The notes beneath the pieces are model-generated. The model did no database searches. It was not told where the DNA came from and saw only the letters and a list, made by a program, of their open reading frames with translations. 64,000 nt of DNA from Sinorhizobium meliloti 4H41 (GTDB lineage Bacteria; Pseudomonadota; Alphaproteobacteria; Rhizobiales; Rhizobiaceae). The first letter of the stretch is position 1. The number at the start of each line of letters is the position of its first letter. This document shows positions 1-9,470 of the stretch, one piece after another. Where the stretch lies: positions 62,061 to 126,060 of the forward strand of contig NZ_AQWP01000016.1 in assembly GCF_000375585.1 (NCBI RefSeq), given 5' to 3'. The position numbers and the translations under genes are program-made.

Positions 1-844
1 ATATTTCCTGTGTCAGGTTGCCGGCCACAAAGGCCCGGTTCTCGCGCAGATACGTGTTGCCGAGATAAGCCCTGTCGGCTCCCGCCATGGCATCCGCGGT
101 GCCGGCGACCGCGGAAAGGCCGATGCCTTGCGCGATCCCCTTGGCCAATGTGATGATGTCGGGTTTCACACCGTGCTTTCGGCAATAACCACCCTTTGCA
201 TAACGAAGTCCGCACAGGACCTCATCCACAATCAGTAGGGCTCCATGCAGTCCTGCCAACGTGGAGATTTCTTGGAGCAATTCCGGAGGAAAGACTGAGG
301 GCTCAGGCGTGAAGAAAATGCCTGCGACTCTGCCCCGGTTCCGGGCCAGTTGCTGTTCCAGAATACTGAGATCGTATTGATAATCCTGGATGTGTTGATC
401 CTTAGCCGGCGGATTGTCCGACCAGGGATGCTGTTGAAAGATGTCGTGCCAGCCGTGGAAGCCAGCCGTCAGGATAACCGGCCGACCAGTTCGGTAGCGA
501 GCGATACGAACGGCCGCTTCCGTTGCACAAGATCCGGTTCTCAGAAAGAACACTCTAGGAGTGTCTGGGAACATATCTGATATTTTTCCGGCAAGTAGCT
601 GGCGTTGCTCGCTCACTGGCGATGGCAGAACGTCAGTTTCTTGCTCCATCGCCTGCGCAAGCCGGGTCGTGAATACCGTGTTATTGCTGCCCAACGGGGA
701 AGCCCCGCTGCATGATGTCATATCCAGGTAGGTCTTGCCATGGATGTCCTCCGCTATCGCGCCATTGGCGGAGCGGAAGACGATGGGCGCCGGCGTGTCA
801 GCCTCCCATTCAGCTAGATGTCCAGTAGCTCCAGGATTGAGCAT
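1..844 (-). CDS. class III (PLP) aminotransferase, C-terminus outside window
   Basis: About 281 residues are visible; the rest lies beyond the left edge. The order of features is that of class III aminotransferases: a glycine/alanine-rich cofactor loop (RTGSCATEAAVR), the PLP-ring aspartate in LIVDEVLCGLRYAKGG, and the Schiff-base lysine in TLAKGIAQG. This class transfers or shifts amino groups on non-alpha amines, as in glutamate-1-semialdehyde mutase. The ATG at 842-844 follows a GAGGGG ribosome site and lies 13 bp after the oxidoreductase stop, so it is probably the last visible gene of a leftward operon with the oxidoreductase, condensation protein and sulfotransferase. The substrate cannot be told; amination of a carbonyl made by the oxidoreductase is an inference. 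Confidence 0.85.
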   Translation of the reverse strand, partial: MLNPGATGHLAEWEADTPAPIVFRSANGAIAEDIHGKTYLDMTSCSGASPLGSNNTVFTTRLAQAMEQETDVLPSPVSEQRQLLAGKISDMFPDTPRVFFLRTGSCATEAAVRIARYRTGRPVILTAGFHGWHDIFQQHPWSDNPPAKDQHIQDYQYDLSILEQQLARNRGRVAGIFFTPEPSVFPPELLQEISTLAGLHGALLIVDEVLCGLRYAKGGYCRKHGVKPDIITLAKGIAQGIGLSAVAGTADAMAGADRAYLGNTYLRENRAFVAGNLTQEI

Positions 845-857
845 CTAAATTACCCCT

Positions 858-2342
858 CTACTTCAGTGACAGGGCCATTCTCCTCGCGTTGGCCATGATT
901 GTGTGTGTCGGATTGCTGTTCCCCGCGAAATTCATAACGGAGCCGTCCATGACATAGATGTTGGTGAACCCATGGACCTTGCCGCAACTGTCTACGACGG
1001 ATCTCCTGGGGTCACATCCGGCGCGCATGGTTCCGTGCAGGTGGGAACTGCCTCTTGCATGCGAGGAAGGTTCTCGTTCGATGCGGAATGCGCCCAAGTG
1101 GAGCAGAATGTCATCTGCACGGTCGGCGAGAAAGCCTATTCGGGCTTTGTCATTTTCCGAGTTCCTGTATTCGAAACGGATATAGGGGATACCATACCGG
1201 TCAGCGGCGTCATCAAGCATTAGGCGGTTGTGCGACCATGGCTCGTCCCCGGCTATATAGTGCAGTCGCACGCGGCCAATGTTCTCACTCGGCAAGTGGA
1301 AATTCGCTTCATAAATGAGGCCACCGAATCTGCACGGTACGTCATTATGTTCGTAGAACTCGTCTGTATAAACGGTTGCATGCGGTCCCCAGTGCGAAGC
1401 CATTGCGTCGGAGCCGCAATCAGCCGCATCCACGTAGCCGACGGAGTAGCCGCTGATCTTGAAGGAGAGACCTCGCCCAACAAGGTCAGATTCATTTCCT
1501 ATTCCGTGCGGGGCATGCCCGCTCTTCGACCGAAGCATCAATGCCGCGGACTGTATCGCGTTTGCGCAGACAACGATCCTTTCAACTGGGATCCGGATCA
1601 GTTCCGATGAGAGCGCCACATAGCACTCTAGGGCTTCGGCCCGGCCGTCGCGGCCAATCTCGATGCGGTTGACGAAACAGCCGTAGAAAACCGAAATTGC
1701 TCCTGGCAGTTCGGAGTCATCCAATATGTTTCTTGCAAGCACTGATGCTCTCGCATCGGTAGGGCATACCAGCTCATCGCAAGCTGAACACTTGATACAT
1801 CCTCTGCTGTCGCCAGGCGCCCGGATTGCCAGGGGGATCTGCTTCGGCCTTATGCCGAGTTCCTGCATCGCATCGGATAACATCACTCCACGGGGGCTGG
1901 CTGGGTAGGATGCGTGCCCGTTCGTGCCACCGATCTCCAGGAGATGCTCGATCTGACAATAGCAGGGTTCGAGATCCTGAAGTGTAATGGGCCAATTGAC
2001 CTCCATGTCGGTCCCAAGATATTGGGAAGCTGACAGATCCGATTGGCGATATCTGAACGTGATTGCGTTGTAGAATTGCATTCCGCCGCCGACGCAACAC
2101 GCCGTCCACGGGTTACCGTCAGTGGCGCCAGTGGACGTGAATGCCTTGCTGTATGCCGCTTGATGGGGCTCGTGCATGGCACCAGGAGAAACCAGGCCTC
2201 CATATTCCAGGATGGCCACGCGGCAGCCTTTTTCCGCAAGCGTTCGCGCTACTATCGATCCAGATGGCCCGGAGCCCACGATAACCGCGTCGAAGGTTGT
2301 GTAATCACAAGAGGTCGCTGCAATGTGTCTGATGTCCGTCAT
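858..2342 (-). CDS. GMC-family FAD-dependent oxidoreductase
   Basis: 494 residues. The N-terminal Rossmann motif VIVGSGPSGS (about residues 20-29) binds FAD, and the C-terminal GMC block is clear: SSHLHGTMRAG, then NIYVMDGSVM and NSNPTHTIMANA with the usual catalytic His region. A cysteine-containing segment (GCIKCSACDELVCPTDA) resembles that of GMC members acting on complex alcohols. The family oxidises an alcohol to an aldehyde or ketone. An upstream in-frame start exists, but the ATG at 2342 overlaps the stop of the condensation-like gene by 4 bp (ATGA), the mark of translational coupling, so it is chosen. The product could supply a carbonyl to the downstream aminotransferase; this is inferred from order only. 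Confidence 0.85.
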   Translation of the reverse strand: MTDIRHIAATSCDYTTFDAVIVGSGPSGSIVARTLAEKGCRVAILEYGGLVSPGAMHEPHQAAYSKAFTSTGATDGNPWTACCVGGGMQFYNAITFRYRQSDLSASQYLGTDMEVNWPITLQDLEPCYCQIEHLLEIGGTNGHASYPASPRGVMLSDAMQELGIRPKQIPLAIRAPGDSRGCIKCSACDELVCPTDARASVLARNILDDSELPGAISVFYGCFVNRIEIGRDGRAEALECYVALSSELIRIPVERIVVCANAIQSAALMLRSKSGHAPHGIGNESDLVGRGLSFKISGYSVGYVDAADCGSDAMASHWGPHATVYTDEFYEHNDVPCRFGGLIYEANFHLPSENIGRVRLHYIAGDEPWSHNRLMLDDAADRYGIPYIRFEYRNSENDKARIGFLADRADDILLHLGAFRIEREPSSHARGSSHLHGTMRAGCDPRRSVVDSCGKVHGFTNIYVMDGSVMNFAGNSNPTHTIMANARRMALSLK

Positions 2343-3778
2343 TGGCAACGGTCTCCTGTCCGATGTGAAGTGGCGGGCCAGCAAGCGGTGCTCGCGACGG
2401 AGGCCAGGATGTGCTTCGTGCGGGCCACATAGTCGGGGACCGCGATGCCTGCGGCGCCCGTGGCCGGGTGGCGGTAGTTGGCGACGAGGCCGTCGAAGGT
2501 CCGCACGAACCAGAGGCATACCTCGTACGGATCGGTGCTGCGGCTACGCAGGGTGACAGCGTGCCAACTGTTCCAGTCCCGGGCGCCGGGGGTACGGCGA
2601 AGGTCCATGTACGAGACCATGAAGGGATCGCGGAGCGGCTGGCCGAGGAGATCCGCCACTCGGGGAATAGGTATCCTGGCCAGGTTCTTCGACCATTCCA
2701 GGTTGGAGGCCGCCCGACGCACCGCGTCGCAAAAGGAGTCGGTTGCGCCGAGCGGGAAAGCAAACGGGCCCATTCCTACGTACCAGCCAATGGAGGACCG
2801 GAAGGGAGCTGTCCGGGTATGAAAGGGGACCATGGTTCGAAATTCACCCGAACCGGTGATTTCATGGCCGACTTTGGCGAGGCAGGCGAGCAGACCGGAG
2901 AACGAGTCTCCCCCGGCCTTACGGCAGACGGTGTCGAAGGCGCGCGCCGTGGATGCGTCGAGAAGCTCGGTGTATCCGCTTGGCTGGGCCGCGGAGCTGC
3001 TTCTCACGTCACTAACTGGTACAGGGAACTCCGGTAGGCGGCCGCCCGTCTCGGCGAGGAACTGCCGCCAATGGGCGATGGATTCGTCGTCCGGGGTCAG
3101 CGTGTCGGTCTCGGTTCGTTCGGCCTCCGCGAAATCGAGATAGCTGGATGTGGGGGGAAGAGGAGCCGGGACGGTCTTGCCGTTACGAACGGCAAGTGCT
3201 GCGGCGTACAGAGTGCGAATCTCATGCGCCGCTGCGAGAATGGAGTAACCGTCCATCAGGATGTGGTCGGCGACGAGACAGACAGTTGTGGCCTCCGGGC
3301 GACTGATGGTGGCACAAATATATGCGGGCCACTCGAGTGGGCCGACTTCGGCGTCGAAGAGTTCCTCCAGGTACCGCGCGAGCTGCTGCCCCTCGGTGAA
3401 GTCCCCCGCCGCACTGTGGCGGATACTCACAGCTCCGGCCGGTAGCGTCCTGCGTTGGAGACGACCGCCTGGCGTGGAGCGAGGGGGTAGGCTGAGATGG
3501 CTCCGAAGGGTTTCGTGGCGGTCTGTCCACCCGCAAAGCGCCGTAGCGAAGGCATTCGCATCAAGTTCGGCGGGCAGATCGAAGACGCAGCCCAGCCAGG
3601 ACGGTGGCAGGGAGGCCTCATCGGCCGCCTCGAGTGCAAATGCGATGTGTGCTTCCTGAACGTGAGACGCCCGACGCTTATCTTCCGCCCAAATGGCCTC
3701 GGACATGCAGGGGGCGCAAGCCCGCCAGACGGTGAGGCGGCCCGGAGACAGAACGAGGGATGACATGTCAGTGAGCAT
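2339..3778 (-). CDS. free-standing condensation-domain acyltransferase
   Basis: 479 residues with the fold signature of NRPS condensation domains and PapA-type acyltransferases. The active-site HHxxxDG motif appears as DHILMDG (residues 171-177): the catalytic second His and the DG are kept, the first His is Asp. There is no adenylation or carrier domain attached, so it is not a whole NRPS module. Such stand-alone proteins join an acyl or aminoacyl group to an amine or alcohol. The start is uncertain because neither candidate Met (3778 or 3766) has a good ribosome site. It sits between a sulfotransferase and a GMC oxidoreductase in one operon, which suggests a small decorated amide or ester metabolite. 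Confidence 0.75.
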   Translation of the reverse strand: MLTDMSSLVLSPGRLTVWRACAPCMSEAIWAEDKRRASHVQEAHIAFALEAADEASLPPSWLGCVFDLPAELDANAFATALCGWTDRHETLRSHLSLPPRSTPGGRLQRRTLPAGAVSIRHSAAGDFTEGQQLARYLEELFDAEVGPLEWPAYICATISRPEATTVCLVADHILMDGYSILAAAHEIRTLYAAALAVRNGKTVPAPLPPTSSYLDFAEAERTETDTLTPDDESIAHWRQFLAETGGRLPEFPVPVSDVRSSSAAQPSGYTELLDASTARAFDTVCRKAGGDSFSGLLACLAKVGHEITGSGEFRTMVPFHTRTAPFRSSIGWYVGMGPFAFPLGATDSFCDAVRRAASNLEWSKNLARIPIPRVADLLGQPLRDPFMVSYMDLRRTPGARDWNSWHAVTLRSRSTDPYEVCLWFVRTFDGLVANYRHPATGAAGIAVPDYVARTKHILASVASTACWPATSHRTGDRCQ

Positions 3779-4232
3779 GAAATGGGGTACCTGTCTGCGA
3801 GGAAGGAAGTGGTGCTGAGGACGAGAGTCTCGCGCGTCGGAGTACGCTGACCAGACTTAACTCCCGCGCTGCCGCGCGCGCAAGGAACGCGCCCACGGCA
3901 AATCTCATTGCAGCGCTTCCCGTAGCGGCGGCGGTCAGGCTCAGCCTCTCGATCAACTTTGTAAGGACGACACGGAGCAGGCGCTTGAGCATAAAACGAG
4001 CTTGCCGGTGGCGACGAGAATCCGGCGAGCAGACCCCAGTAGGATATTGGCTTCCTCCGCAGACGCGCAGTGCCCAGTCTCGTTCGTGCTCGGGTTGAGA
4101 AGTTCGATTGCCGTCAGCGGGTACGACGAGCATCACGTCGCATTCGACGAGGGTGACCGTGTGGCCCGCGAGAAGAAAGTAGAAGCTTCGGGGCAGGCGG
4201 CGGCGGGGCGCTTGGGGTTCCTCCCGCGTCAC
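3768..4232 (-). pseudogene. unidentified ORF in the sulfotransferase operon, possibly frameshifted
   Basis: A 154-codon frame begins with GTG overlapping the sulfotransferase stop by 4 bp, which argues that something is or was translated here. The first 45 residues (a hydrophobic RSFYFLLAGHTVTLVECDVML stretch in its middle) look protein-like, but the rest of this frame is arginine/serine-rich and does not. At about 4122 a different minus frame becomes more protein-like (YPLTAIELLNPSTNE, then ANILLGSARRILVATGKL) and ends near 3957. I read this as a gene of roughly 90 residues broken by a one-base shift, or a sequencing error. No family recognised. About 180 bp before the next start hold nothing clear. 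Confidence 0.35.
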
Positions 4233-5185
4233 CCTGCGCTCCCAGGATCCGGCTTCGATAAGTCATAGCCCAGGTGTTGCAGCTCCTTCCCGGCGATCCG
4301 CTCGAACTCCTCGATTTCCGCGGGCGTGAGGTCCTGTCGGTACCGTCCCCGACGCCCGGTATTCAGCGGTTTACCCGCGGCTTCCGCTGCGGGATGCCCC
4401 CAGGGTTTGTCGAACAGCGCGTGCTTATGCTCCGCGTGGTGCAGGACTGCCTCGTCCCACGGCAAACCGAGGTGTTCCAACATCCGACCGACGGTCTGGC
4501 GGGGGTGGGTAACCAGATCTTCATACCTCACTTCCAGATAACGACCGTCAGGAGCAGTCTGGCGGGGCCGGGTGACGATCTCCAGCCAGCCGGTCGCGGC
4601 CTGCGCAATAGTCCGGTAGCCCCAGCCTGGGACGGTCTTAAGGTGTGAGGCAGCCAGGTCGCGGCCGTCGCGGATTATGTGAATGAAATGAGCTTTAGGC
4701 CATATCGCCGCGTACATGCCGATGTCCTGGATTTTCCGCTGAAGCTTCAGGCCCCATCGTCCGGCTCCCGTCTGTTCACGTCGGAATTCCCCAATGGCGT
4801 CGATGAGCCGGCAGCGATCGTCGAGGGACGACAGATCGGTACCACGCTCCGCCATTAGGCTGGTCACCAGGCTCCGCACGTCGTCACGGTCGAGACCGAA
4901 ACGCTCGCACTGCACGACAAAGTGCGCGCTGTCGAACCACTCAGGATCAACGGTGTCCTTCGTGGCACCTGCCAGCCGTGGATCGCGGCGGTCGATCATG
5001 TCGCATACCGCGAGAATGTGCGGGCCGAGGTCGACGGGATCGGTGAAATCGATCTCCGGGCCGACGACCAAACCGGGGTAGGAGTCGAGCACGACACTCA
5101 ACAGAGTGGTGCCAGAGCGGTTCTCGCCGCCAAGCAGGACAGGGTTAGAAGGCAGAACGAGAGGAGAAGAACCGAGACCGGACAT
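4229..5185 (-). CDS. PAPS-dependent sulfotransferase
   Basis: 318 residues. The 5'-phosphosulfate loop GGENRSGTTLLS lies at residues 19-30 and the 3'-phosphate binding block IIRDGRDLAAS at 170-180, both typical of the Sulfotransfer_3 type that moves sulfate from PAPS to a hydroxyl or amine. The ATG at 5185 has AGGAAAG five bases upstream and is preferred over a longer in-frame start at 5281. It is the first gene of the leftward operon. NodH, the Nod-factor sulfotransferase, also uses PAPS, but nothing here supports calling this NodH: the neighbours are not nod genes. The acceptor is unknown. Confidence 0.85.
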   Translation of the reverse strand: MSGLGSSPLVLPSNPVLLGGENRSGTTLLSVVLDSYPGLVVGPEIDFTDPVDLGPHILAVCDMIDRRDPRLAGATKDTVDPEWFDSAHFVVQCERFGLDRDDVRSLVTSLMAERGTDLSSLDDRCRLIDAIGEFRREQTGAGRWGLKLQRKIQDIGMYAAIWPKAHFIHIIRDGRDLAASHLKTVPGWGYRTIAQAATGWLEIVTRPRQTAPDGRYLEVRYEDLVTHPRQTVGRMLEHLGLPWDEAVLHHAEHKHALFDKPWGHPAAEAAGKPLNTGRRGRYRQDLTPAEIEEFERIAGKELQHLGYDLSKPDPGSAG

Positions 5186-5224
5186 GACTTTCCTGCGGGC
5201 ATGTGGCGTTCGGTCAATGCTGTA

Positions 5225-5291
5225 CCGGCAAAAATCAATTGCTGCTATTAACACAAATGTAATTGTCCAGTTTATTTCCAAACATGGATAG
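5225..5291 (-). promoter_or_regulatory. split nod-box-like sequence before the sulfotransferase operon
   Basis: Read on the minus strand, TATCCATGTTTGG (near 5279-5291) resembles the start of a nod box and CAATTGATTTTTGCC (near 5226-5240) resembles its end, but the two blocks are about 19 bp further apart than in a normal nod box and the ATC-N9-GAT site is incomplete. It could be a decayed NodD site or chance in AT-rich DNA. Confidence 0.25.
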
Positions 5292-5859
5292 GTTTTTCGT
5301 CAAACGTACAGTCTATTGTTTCTTTGCCGACGCAGTTGTTCGATAGCGGCGACGGTTTGGTCGGTGAAGATCATTGAATTGTCGGAAGGAGCGCCCTTTT
5401 GCGACAATTTGTTCGCGGAGATGTTGCGTTCCGGATCCGCCCAAACATGGCCGCGCTTGCGCACACTGTTCACTTGCGGTTCGACAGTGCCGCTGCAGCT
5501 TACCAGCACGAGACCTGGGCGGCTGCCAGAACATTCCGCTTCACGCCAAACGCCGGCGCCTGAACAGCATTTGGGACGGGGCAGTCCAGGTTTCGGAGCA
5601 TCCCGGGCGAGCAACACCTCAAATGTATAGCGGAATTGTCCGATGTACGACGATTAGGGAACATGCCTCATTGTCGGTTCGCTTGGCCGCGTTGCTTTTA
5701 CAAGAGTTTCCTCTTTGGCACGCTTAGTGCTTCATGTTTGTGGATGTGGCCACAGGCGTGAAGCGGCCGATCTTCGATCAGGGCCCACCTGGCTGCGGTG
5801 CTAAACAAGACAATTCAAACCAGCTAACAGGCCGACGATTGTGCCTTTGAGGGGAGCAG
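5292..5859. other. intergenic, no supported gene
   Basis: Divergent spacer between the leftward sulfotransferase operon and the rightward peptidase pair. Several short frames overlap one another on both strands without ribosome sites or family motifs. I see no gene I can support. Confidence 0.5.
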
Positions 5860-7257
5860 ATGATGTATGGTCGAATAGATCTGCGTATCCGTGCAATCGC
5901 CCTGAGCATGGTTGTGCTGCAGGCGTTTACGACCCCGGAAACGCTGGCCGCCGAGATCCCGCGAGGCAAACCCGAGATTGGATATTTTGTACTGAGCAAC
6001 GGCATGGAGGTGGTCGTCATACCCGATCACCGGACGCCGACCGTCACGCAGATGGTCTGGTACAAGGCCGGGAACGCCGATGAGCCGCCCGGCAAATCCG
6101 GCATCGCGCATTTCCTGGAGCATCTCATGTTCAAGGGCACGGAGAAGCACCCTGCCGGCGAGTTTGAAGCAAAGATCGCTGAGATCGGTGGGGAAGAGAA
6201 CGCCTTCACGTCGTCCGACTACACTGCCTACTATCAGACGGTCACGTCGGAGGCGCTCGGCACGATGATGGAATTCGAAGCTGATCGGATGCGCCATCTC
6301 GAACTTACCGACGCGGTCATCGTGCCTGAGCGCGATGTCATTCTCCAGGAGCGGCGCTCGCGCGTCGAGAGGGACCCCGAGGAGCTTCTCGAGGAGGAGA
6401 TGCGGGCGACCCTCTATCAGAACCATCCTTACCGCATCGCGGTCATCGGCTGGATGCACGAGATGAAAGAGCTCAATCGTTCTGACGCCATAGCGTTCTA
6501 CAATCGCTACTATGCCCCGAACAACGCCATACTGGTCGTGGCAGGAGACGTGGACGTTGGGGGGGTGTGGTGGCTAGCGAACAAGACCTATGGGGCCGTA
6601 CCGCGTGGCCCGGATTTGCCGCAGCGCGTAAGGCCCCAGGAGCCGGAGCAGAACACCAAACGAACCGTGGCGCTCACCGACGCGCGCGTGACCGTGCCGA
6701 GTGTGCGAAAAGCGTGGGTCACGCCGTCCTACAGTACGGCCGAGCCGAATGAAGCGGAAGCCCTCGAGATTCTTTCGGAAATTCTCGGTGGAGGATCGCG
6801 CAGCCGGATCCATCAGGAATTGGTCGTGAAACAGGGGATAGCCTCGTGGGCTGGCGCCTATTTCCATGGAAGATCGCTCGATCCGTCCAGCGTCACGATT
6901 TATGGCTCGCCGGGCGGCGCGGCGACAATCGAGGCGGTGGAACGCGCGCTCGACGCAGAAGTCCGGAAAATTATCGAGACCGGTGTTACCGATGTCGAGC
7001 TGGAGAAGGCCAAAAACCGCTTGGTGCGTTCGATGGTCTTCGCACGCGACAGCCAGGCGGGAGTGGCCAACATCTACGGGAAGGCGCTTGTGACCGGCAG
7101 CACTGTCTACGACTTGGAGGTATGGCCGTTGAGGGTCCGCGCGGTAACCGCGGCGGAGGTGCAGGCGGTTGCCAGGAAATACCTTAATTCTGACCGCTCG
7201 GTGGCAGGATACCTGCTGCCGCGGGAGTCCGCGGTCTCAGGAGATAAAACCCGATGA
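5860..7257 (+). CDS. M16 family zinc metalloprotease, catalytic subunit
   Basis: 465 residues with an N-terminal signal peptide (hydrophobic stretch about residues 11-30), so probably periplasmic. The inverted zinc motif HxxEH is present as H84-F-L-E87-H88, and the usual downstream glutamate region ([18 protein letters not shown]) supplies the third ligand. Length fits bacterial M16B half-enzymes that pair with a non-catalytic partner to cut peptides in a closed chamber. GGGGAG precedes the ATG. Its stop overlaps the next start (ATGA), and that next gene is the matching inactive half, so the two form a heterodimer by analogy with known M16B pairs. Substrate unknown. Confidence 0.9.
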   Translation: MMYGRIDLRIRAIALSMVVLQAFTTPETLAAEIPRGKPEIGYFVLSNGMEVVVIPDHRTPTVTQMVWYKAGNADEPPGKSGIAHFLEHLMFKGTEKHPAGEFEAKIAEIGGEENAFTSSDYTAYYQTVTSEALGTMMEFEADRMRHLELTDAVIVPERDVILQERRSRVERDPEELLEEEMRATLYQNHPYRIAVIGWMHEMKELNRSDAIAFYNRYYAPNNAILVVAGDVDVGGVWWLANKTYGAVPRGPDLPQRVRPQEPEQNTKRTVALTDARVTVPSVRKAWVTPSYSTAEPNEAEALEILSEILGGGSRSRIHQELVVKQGIASWAGAYFHGRSLDPSSVTIYGSPGGAATIEAVERALDAEVRKIIETGVTDVELEKAKNRLVRSMVFARDSQAGVANIYGKALVTGSTVYDLEVWPLRVRAVTAAEVQAVARKYLNSDRSVAGYLLPRESAVSGDKTR

Positions 7258-8597
7258 CATGGTGCAACCGACTGCCGACCGGAGCCGCCAGGCCACTGCT
7301 GATCGTGTTTGTATTGCTGGGTCTTGTAGCGACGTCGGCCAGGGCGGCCATGGCCATACAGGAAGTGGAGACATCGAGTGGGATCAAGGCTTGGCTGGTA
7401 GAAGACTATTCGGTACCGATCGTCACCATTCGGTTCGCGTTCCGGGGCGGCACCACGCAGGATCCTTCCGGCAAGGAAGGTCTTGCCCATCTCATGACCG
7501 CGTTGCTCGACGAAGGGGCCGGCGACCTTGACAGCGAAACCTTCCAGGAACGGCTGGACGATGCCGGCGCTGAGATGCGGTTCGGGGCTGGGCGCGATGC
7601 GGTCTACGGCTCCATGCGAGTGCTCGCCGATCAGAAGGATGATGCGTTCGATCTCCTCCGGCTGGCCGTCGAGCAGCCGCGCTTCGACCAAGCGCCTTTG
7701 GACCGCGTCCGCGGGCAGATCGTCACGGGCATCATCGCGGAAGCCAAGGATCCGGAGACGGCCGCGCAGGGCGCATGGAGGAAGGCGCTCTATGGCGATC
7801 ATCCTTATTCCCGGCCGGACGAAGGGACCGAGCAAACTCTTGCCACTGTCACGACCACCGATCTCAAGGCGCTCCATAAGCGGCTTTTCGCAGGGGGCAA
7901 GCTTGCCATTGCCGTAGCGGGAGCGATCGACGCCGGTGCACTCAAGCACGATCTGGATCGGATATTCGGCGGGTTGCCTGCCGAGCCCTCCTTGGTGCCG
8001 GTTGCGGACACTGCCCCTAAGCTGGCGCAGGAAATTCGCACCCCGTATAATTTACCGCAGACTGGTCTGCGCCTGGTCTATCCGGGAGTTAGCCACAAAG
8101 ACCCGCAGTTCTTTGCAGCTTATCTGATGAATGACATTCTAGGCGGAGGCGCGTTCACGTCCAGGCTCTGGAACGAAGTACGCGAGAAGCGAGGGCTCGC
8201 TTACCACATTCGATCTGCCCTCGTGAACAATGACCATGCCTCGGCTCTCGTTATCGCCACGGGGACCCGCCCGGATCGGGCCGCAGAGACACTCGCCCTC
8301 ATTCGCGCCGAGGTGAGGCGGATCGCGGAGGAGGGCGTCAGCGGGGAGGAGCTCGGAGCGGCGAAGAGAAAGGCCATTGCCGGTTACGCAATCGGCAATC
8401 TCAACTCGTTCCGCACCGTCGCCGACACTCTGGTCGATATCCAAATGAAAGATCTCGGCATCGATTACATCGAGCGGCGGAAACAGTTGATTGAGGCTGT
8501 GAGCGCGGAGGACGTCCGGTCGGCCGCAAACCGGCTTCTCTCCGCAGACCCCGCCGTGATGATTGTCGGACCACCCCTTGAGGATAGGAGAGGGTAA
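7254..8597 (+). CDS. M16 family protein, non-catalytic partner subunit
   Basis: 447 residues with a signal peptide (hydrophobic residues 14-31). At the position of HxxEH it has HLMTA (residues 79-83), so zinc cannot be bound in the usual way. The C-terminal half keeps the Arg-Tyr substrate-clamp region ([13 protein letters not shown]) that in paired M16B enzymes belongs to the inactive subunit. The 4-bp overlap with the catalytic subunit gene indicates coupled translation and equal amounts. Role: completes the peptide-degrading chamber with the preceding protein. Confidence 0.88.
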   Translation: MTWCNRLPTGAARPLLIVFVLLGLVATSARAAMAIQEVETSSGIKAWLVEDYSVPIVTIRFAFRGGTTQDPSGKEGLAHLMTALLDEGAGDLDSETFQERLDDAGAEMRFGAGRDAVYGSMRVLADQKDDAFDLLRLAVEQPRFDQAPLDRVRGQIVTGIIAEAKDPETAAQGAWRKALYGDHPYSRPDEGTEQTLATVTTTDLKALHKRLFAGGKLAIAVAGAIDAGALKHDLDRIFGGLPAEPSLVPVADTAPKLAQEIRTPYNLPQTGLRLVYPGVSHKDPQFFAAYLMNDILGGGAFTSRLWNEVREKRGLAYHIRSALVNNDHASALVIATGTRPDRAAETLALIRAEVRRIAEEGVSGEELGAAKRKAIAGYAIGNLNSFRTVADTLVDIQMKDLGIDYIERRKQLIEAVSAEDVRSAANRLLSADPAVMIVGPPLEDRRG

Positions 8598-8901
8598 AAC
8601 GGGTCGGCGGCGGACGGGACTCATCTTCCCCACCGCCCTGAACCGGTTGTTGCAGGACAGGCGTTCTCTGGCTGATCCGGTGGCGGTCGAGTATATCCAC
8701 AGATGCGACAAATATCCAATTCGTCGACTTCCGCTCCTCAGCTGATTTTGATTGGAAACCGACCTCGCGGCCAGCTTCGCGCGAACCTCCTCCATATCGC
8801 CACGAGCGAAGCTCGAGCGTTGGCACTCTGCTGACATCGTTGATGCGTTCACCCGTAACATTCACCTGTGGAGCGAGGTTTGACGGCGAACGGAGCTTTG
8901 C
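8598..8901. other. intergenic, no supported gene
   Basis: No frame with a credible start or family motif. It must hold whatever promoter drives the two micro-ORFs that follow, but I see no clear box. Confidence 0.4.
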
Positions 8902-9003
8902 ATGGAATTCAGAAATACCACATGGGACTGGTGGAACTGGTATAAGAACGCCGATAGATGGAAGCGTTGTCGGGCGGGGTTAAAAGATAGGAACGAGGAA
9001 TGA
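8902..9003 (+). CDS. tryptophan-rich micro-protein (33 aa)
   Basis: A 33-codon ORF with GGAG before its ATG. Its first half, MEFRNTTWDWWNWYKNADRW, has five tryptophans in 20 residues; the second half is basic and then acidic (KRCRAGLKDRNEE). Its TGA overlaps the ATG of the following 58-codon ORF (ATGA), the same coupling seen in real operons around it. No family recognised. The amphipathic, aromatic composition would suit membrane or protein contact. Short length means chance cannot be excluded, but two coupled ORFs with ribosome sites make translation plausible. Confidence 0.5.
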   Translation: MEFRNTTWDWWNWYKNADRWKRCRAGLKDRNEE

Positions 9004-9176
9004 CAGAAGAACAGCGCGAAGCTGCAGAGAACCTGCAAGAGGCGATGCGGGTCTTCAACGAGACCGGTCGAAAAGCGGCGTACCACGGGCTGCATGTCGA
9101 TCTTCAGGTGATCGAGCTGCGCCGTAGCAAAGGACCTACGCCAGTTCCATTGGTGAGCGTCGCGGCGCGACTGTGA
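9000..9176 (+). CDS. small hypothetical protein (58 aa)
   Basis: 58 residues, soluble, with an N-terminal acidic helix (MTEEQREAAENLQEAMRVF) followed by a mixed basic tail. The ATG is eight bases after CGAGGA and overlaps the stop of the tryptophan-rich micro-ORF, so the two are probably co-translated. No known domain recognised. Confidence 0.55.
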   Translation: MTEEQREAAENLQEAMRVFNETGRKAAYHGLHVDLQVIELRRSKGPTPVPLVSVAARL

Positions 9177-9470
9177 GGAGTCTTTCAAAAGCCTGCAGGG
9201 ACACTCCGGAACAAACAGCGCGCACTGAATTAACTGGCCAGCCGCTCAAGCGGTCAGGTTTCCCGCCTCAAGAGAGTGCCCGCTCCCTGTCCCCTGGCAC
9301 GGGCACTCGCATCTCGTCGGATGCAGCGGCGGCAGGCGAAGGCAGCGTTCGCGAATATTCACTCCTAGCGGCCGGAGCGCATAGTCGTCAGCCAAGGCCG
9401 TTGCTTCGACCCCCGTGGCGACGACGTCATCAGGCGAAGATTTTGCGCGCCGCCATCCTGAAGTGGATGG
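9177..9470. other. intergenic, no supported gene
   Basis: Convergent spacer between the micro-ORFs and the chromate transporter. Nothing supported. Confidence 0.4.

Noticed and set aside
4229..5185. Calling the sulfotransferase NodH
   Set aside because: It has PAPS motifs, but the neighbours are not nod structural genes and no NodH-specific feature was seen.
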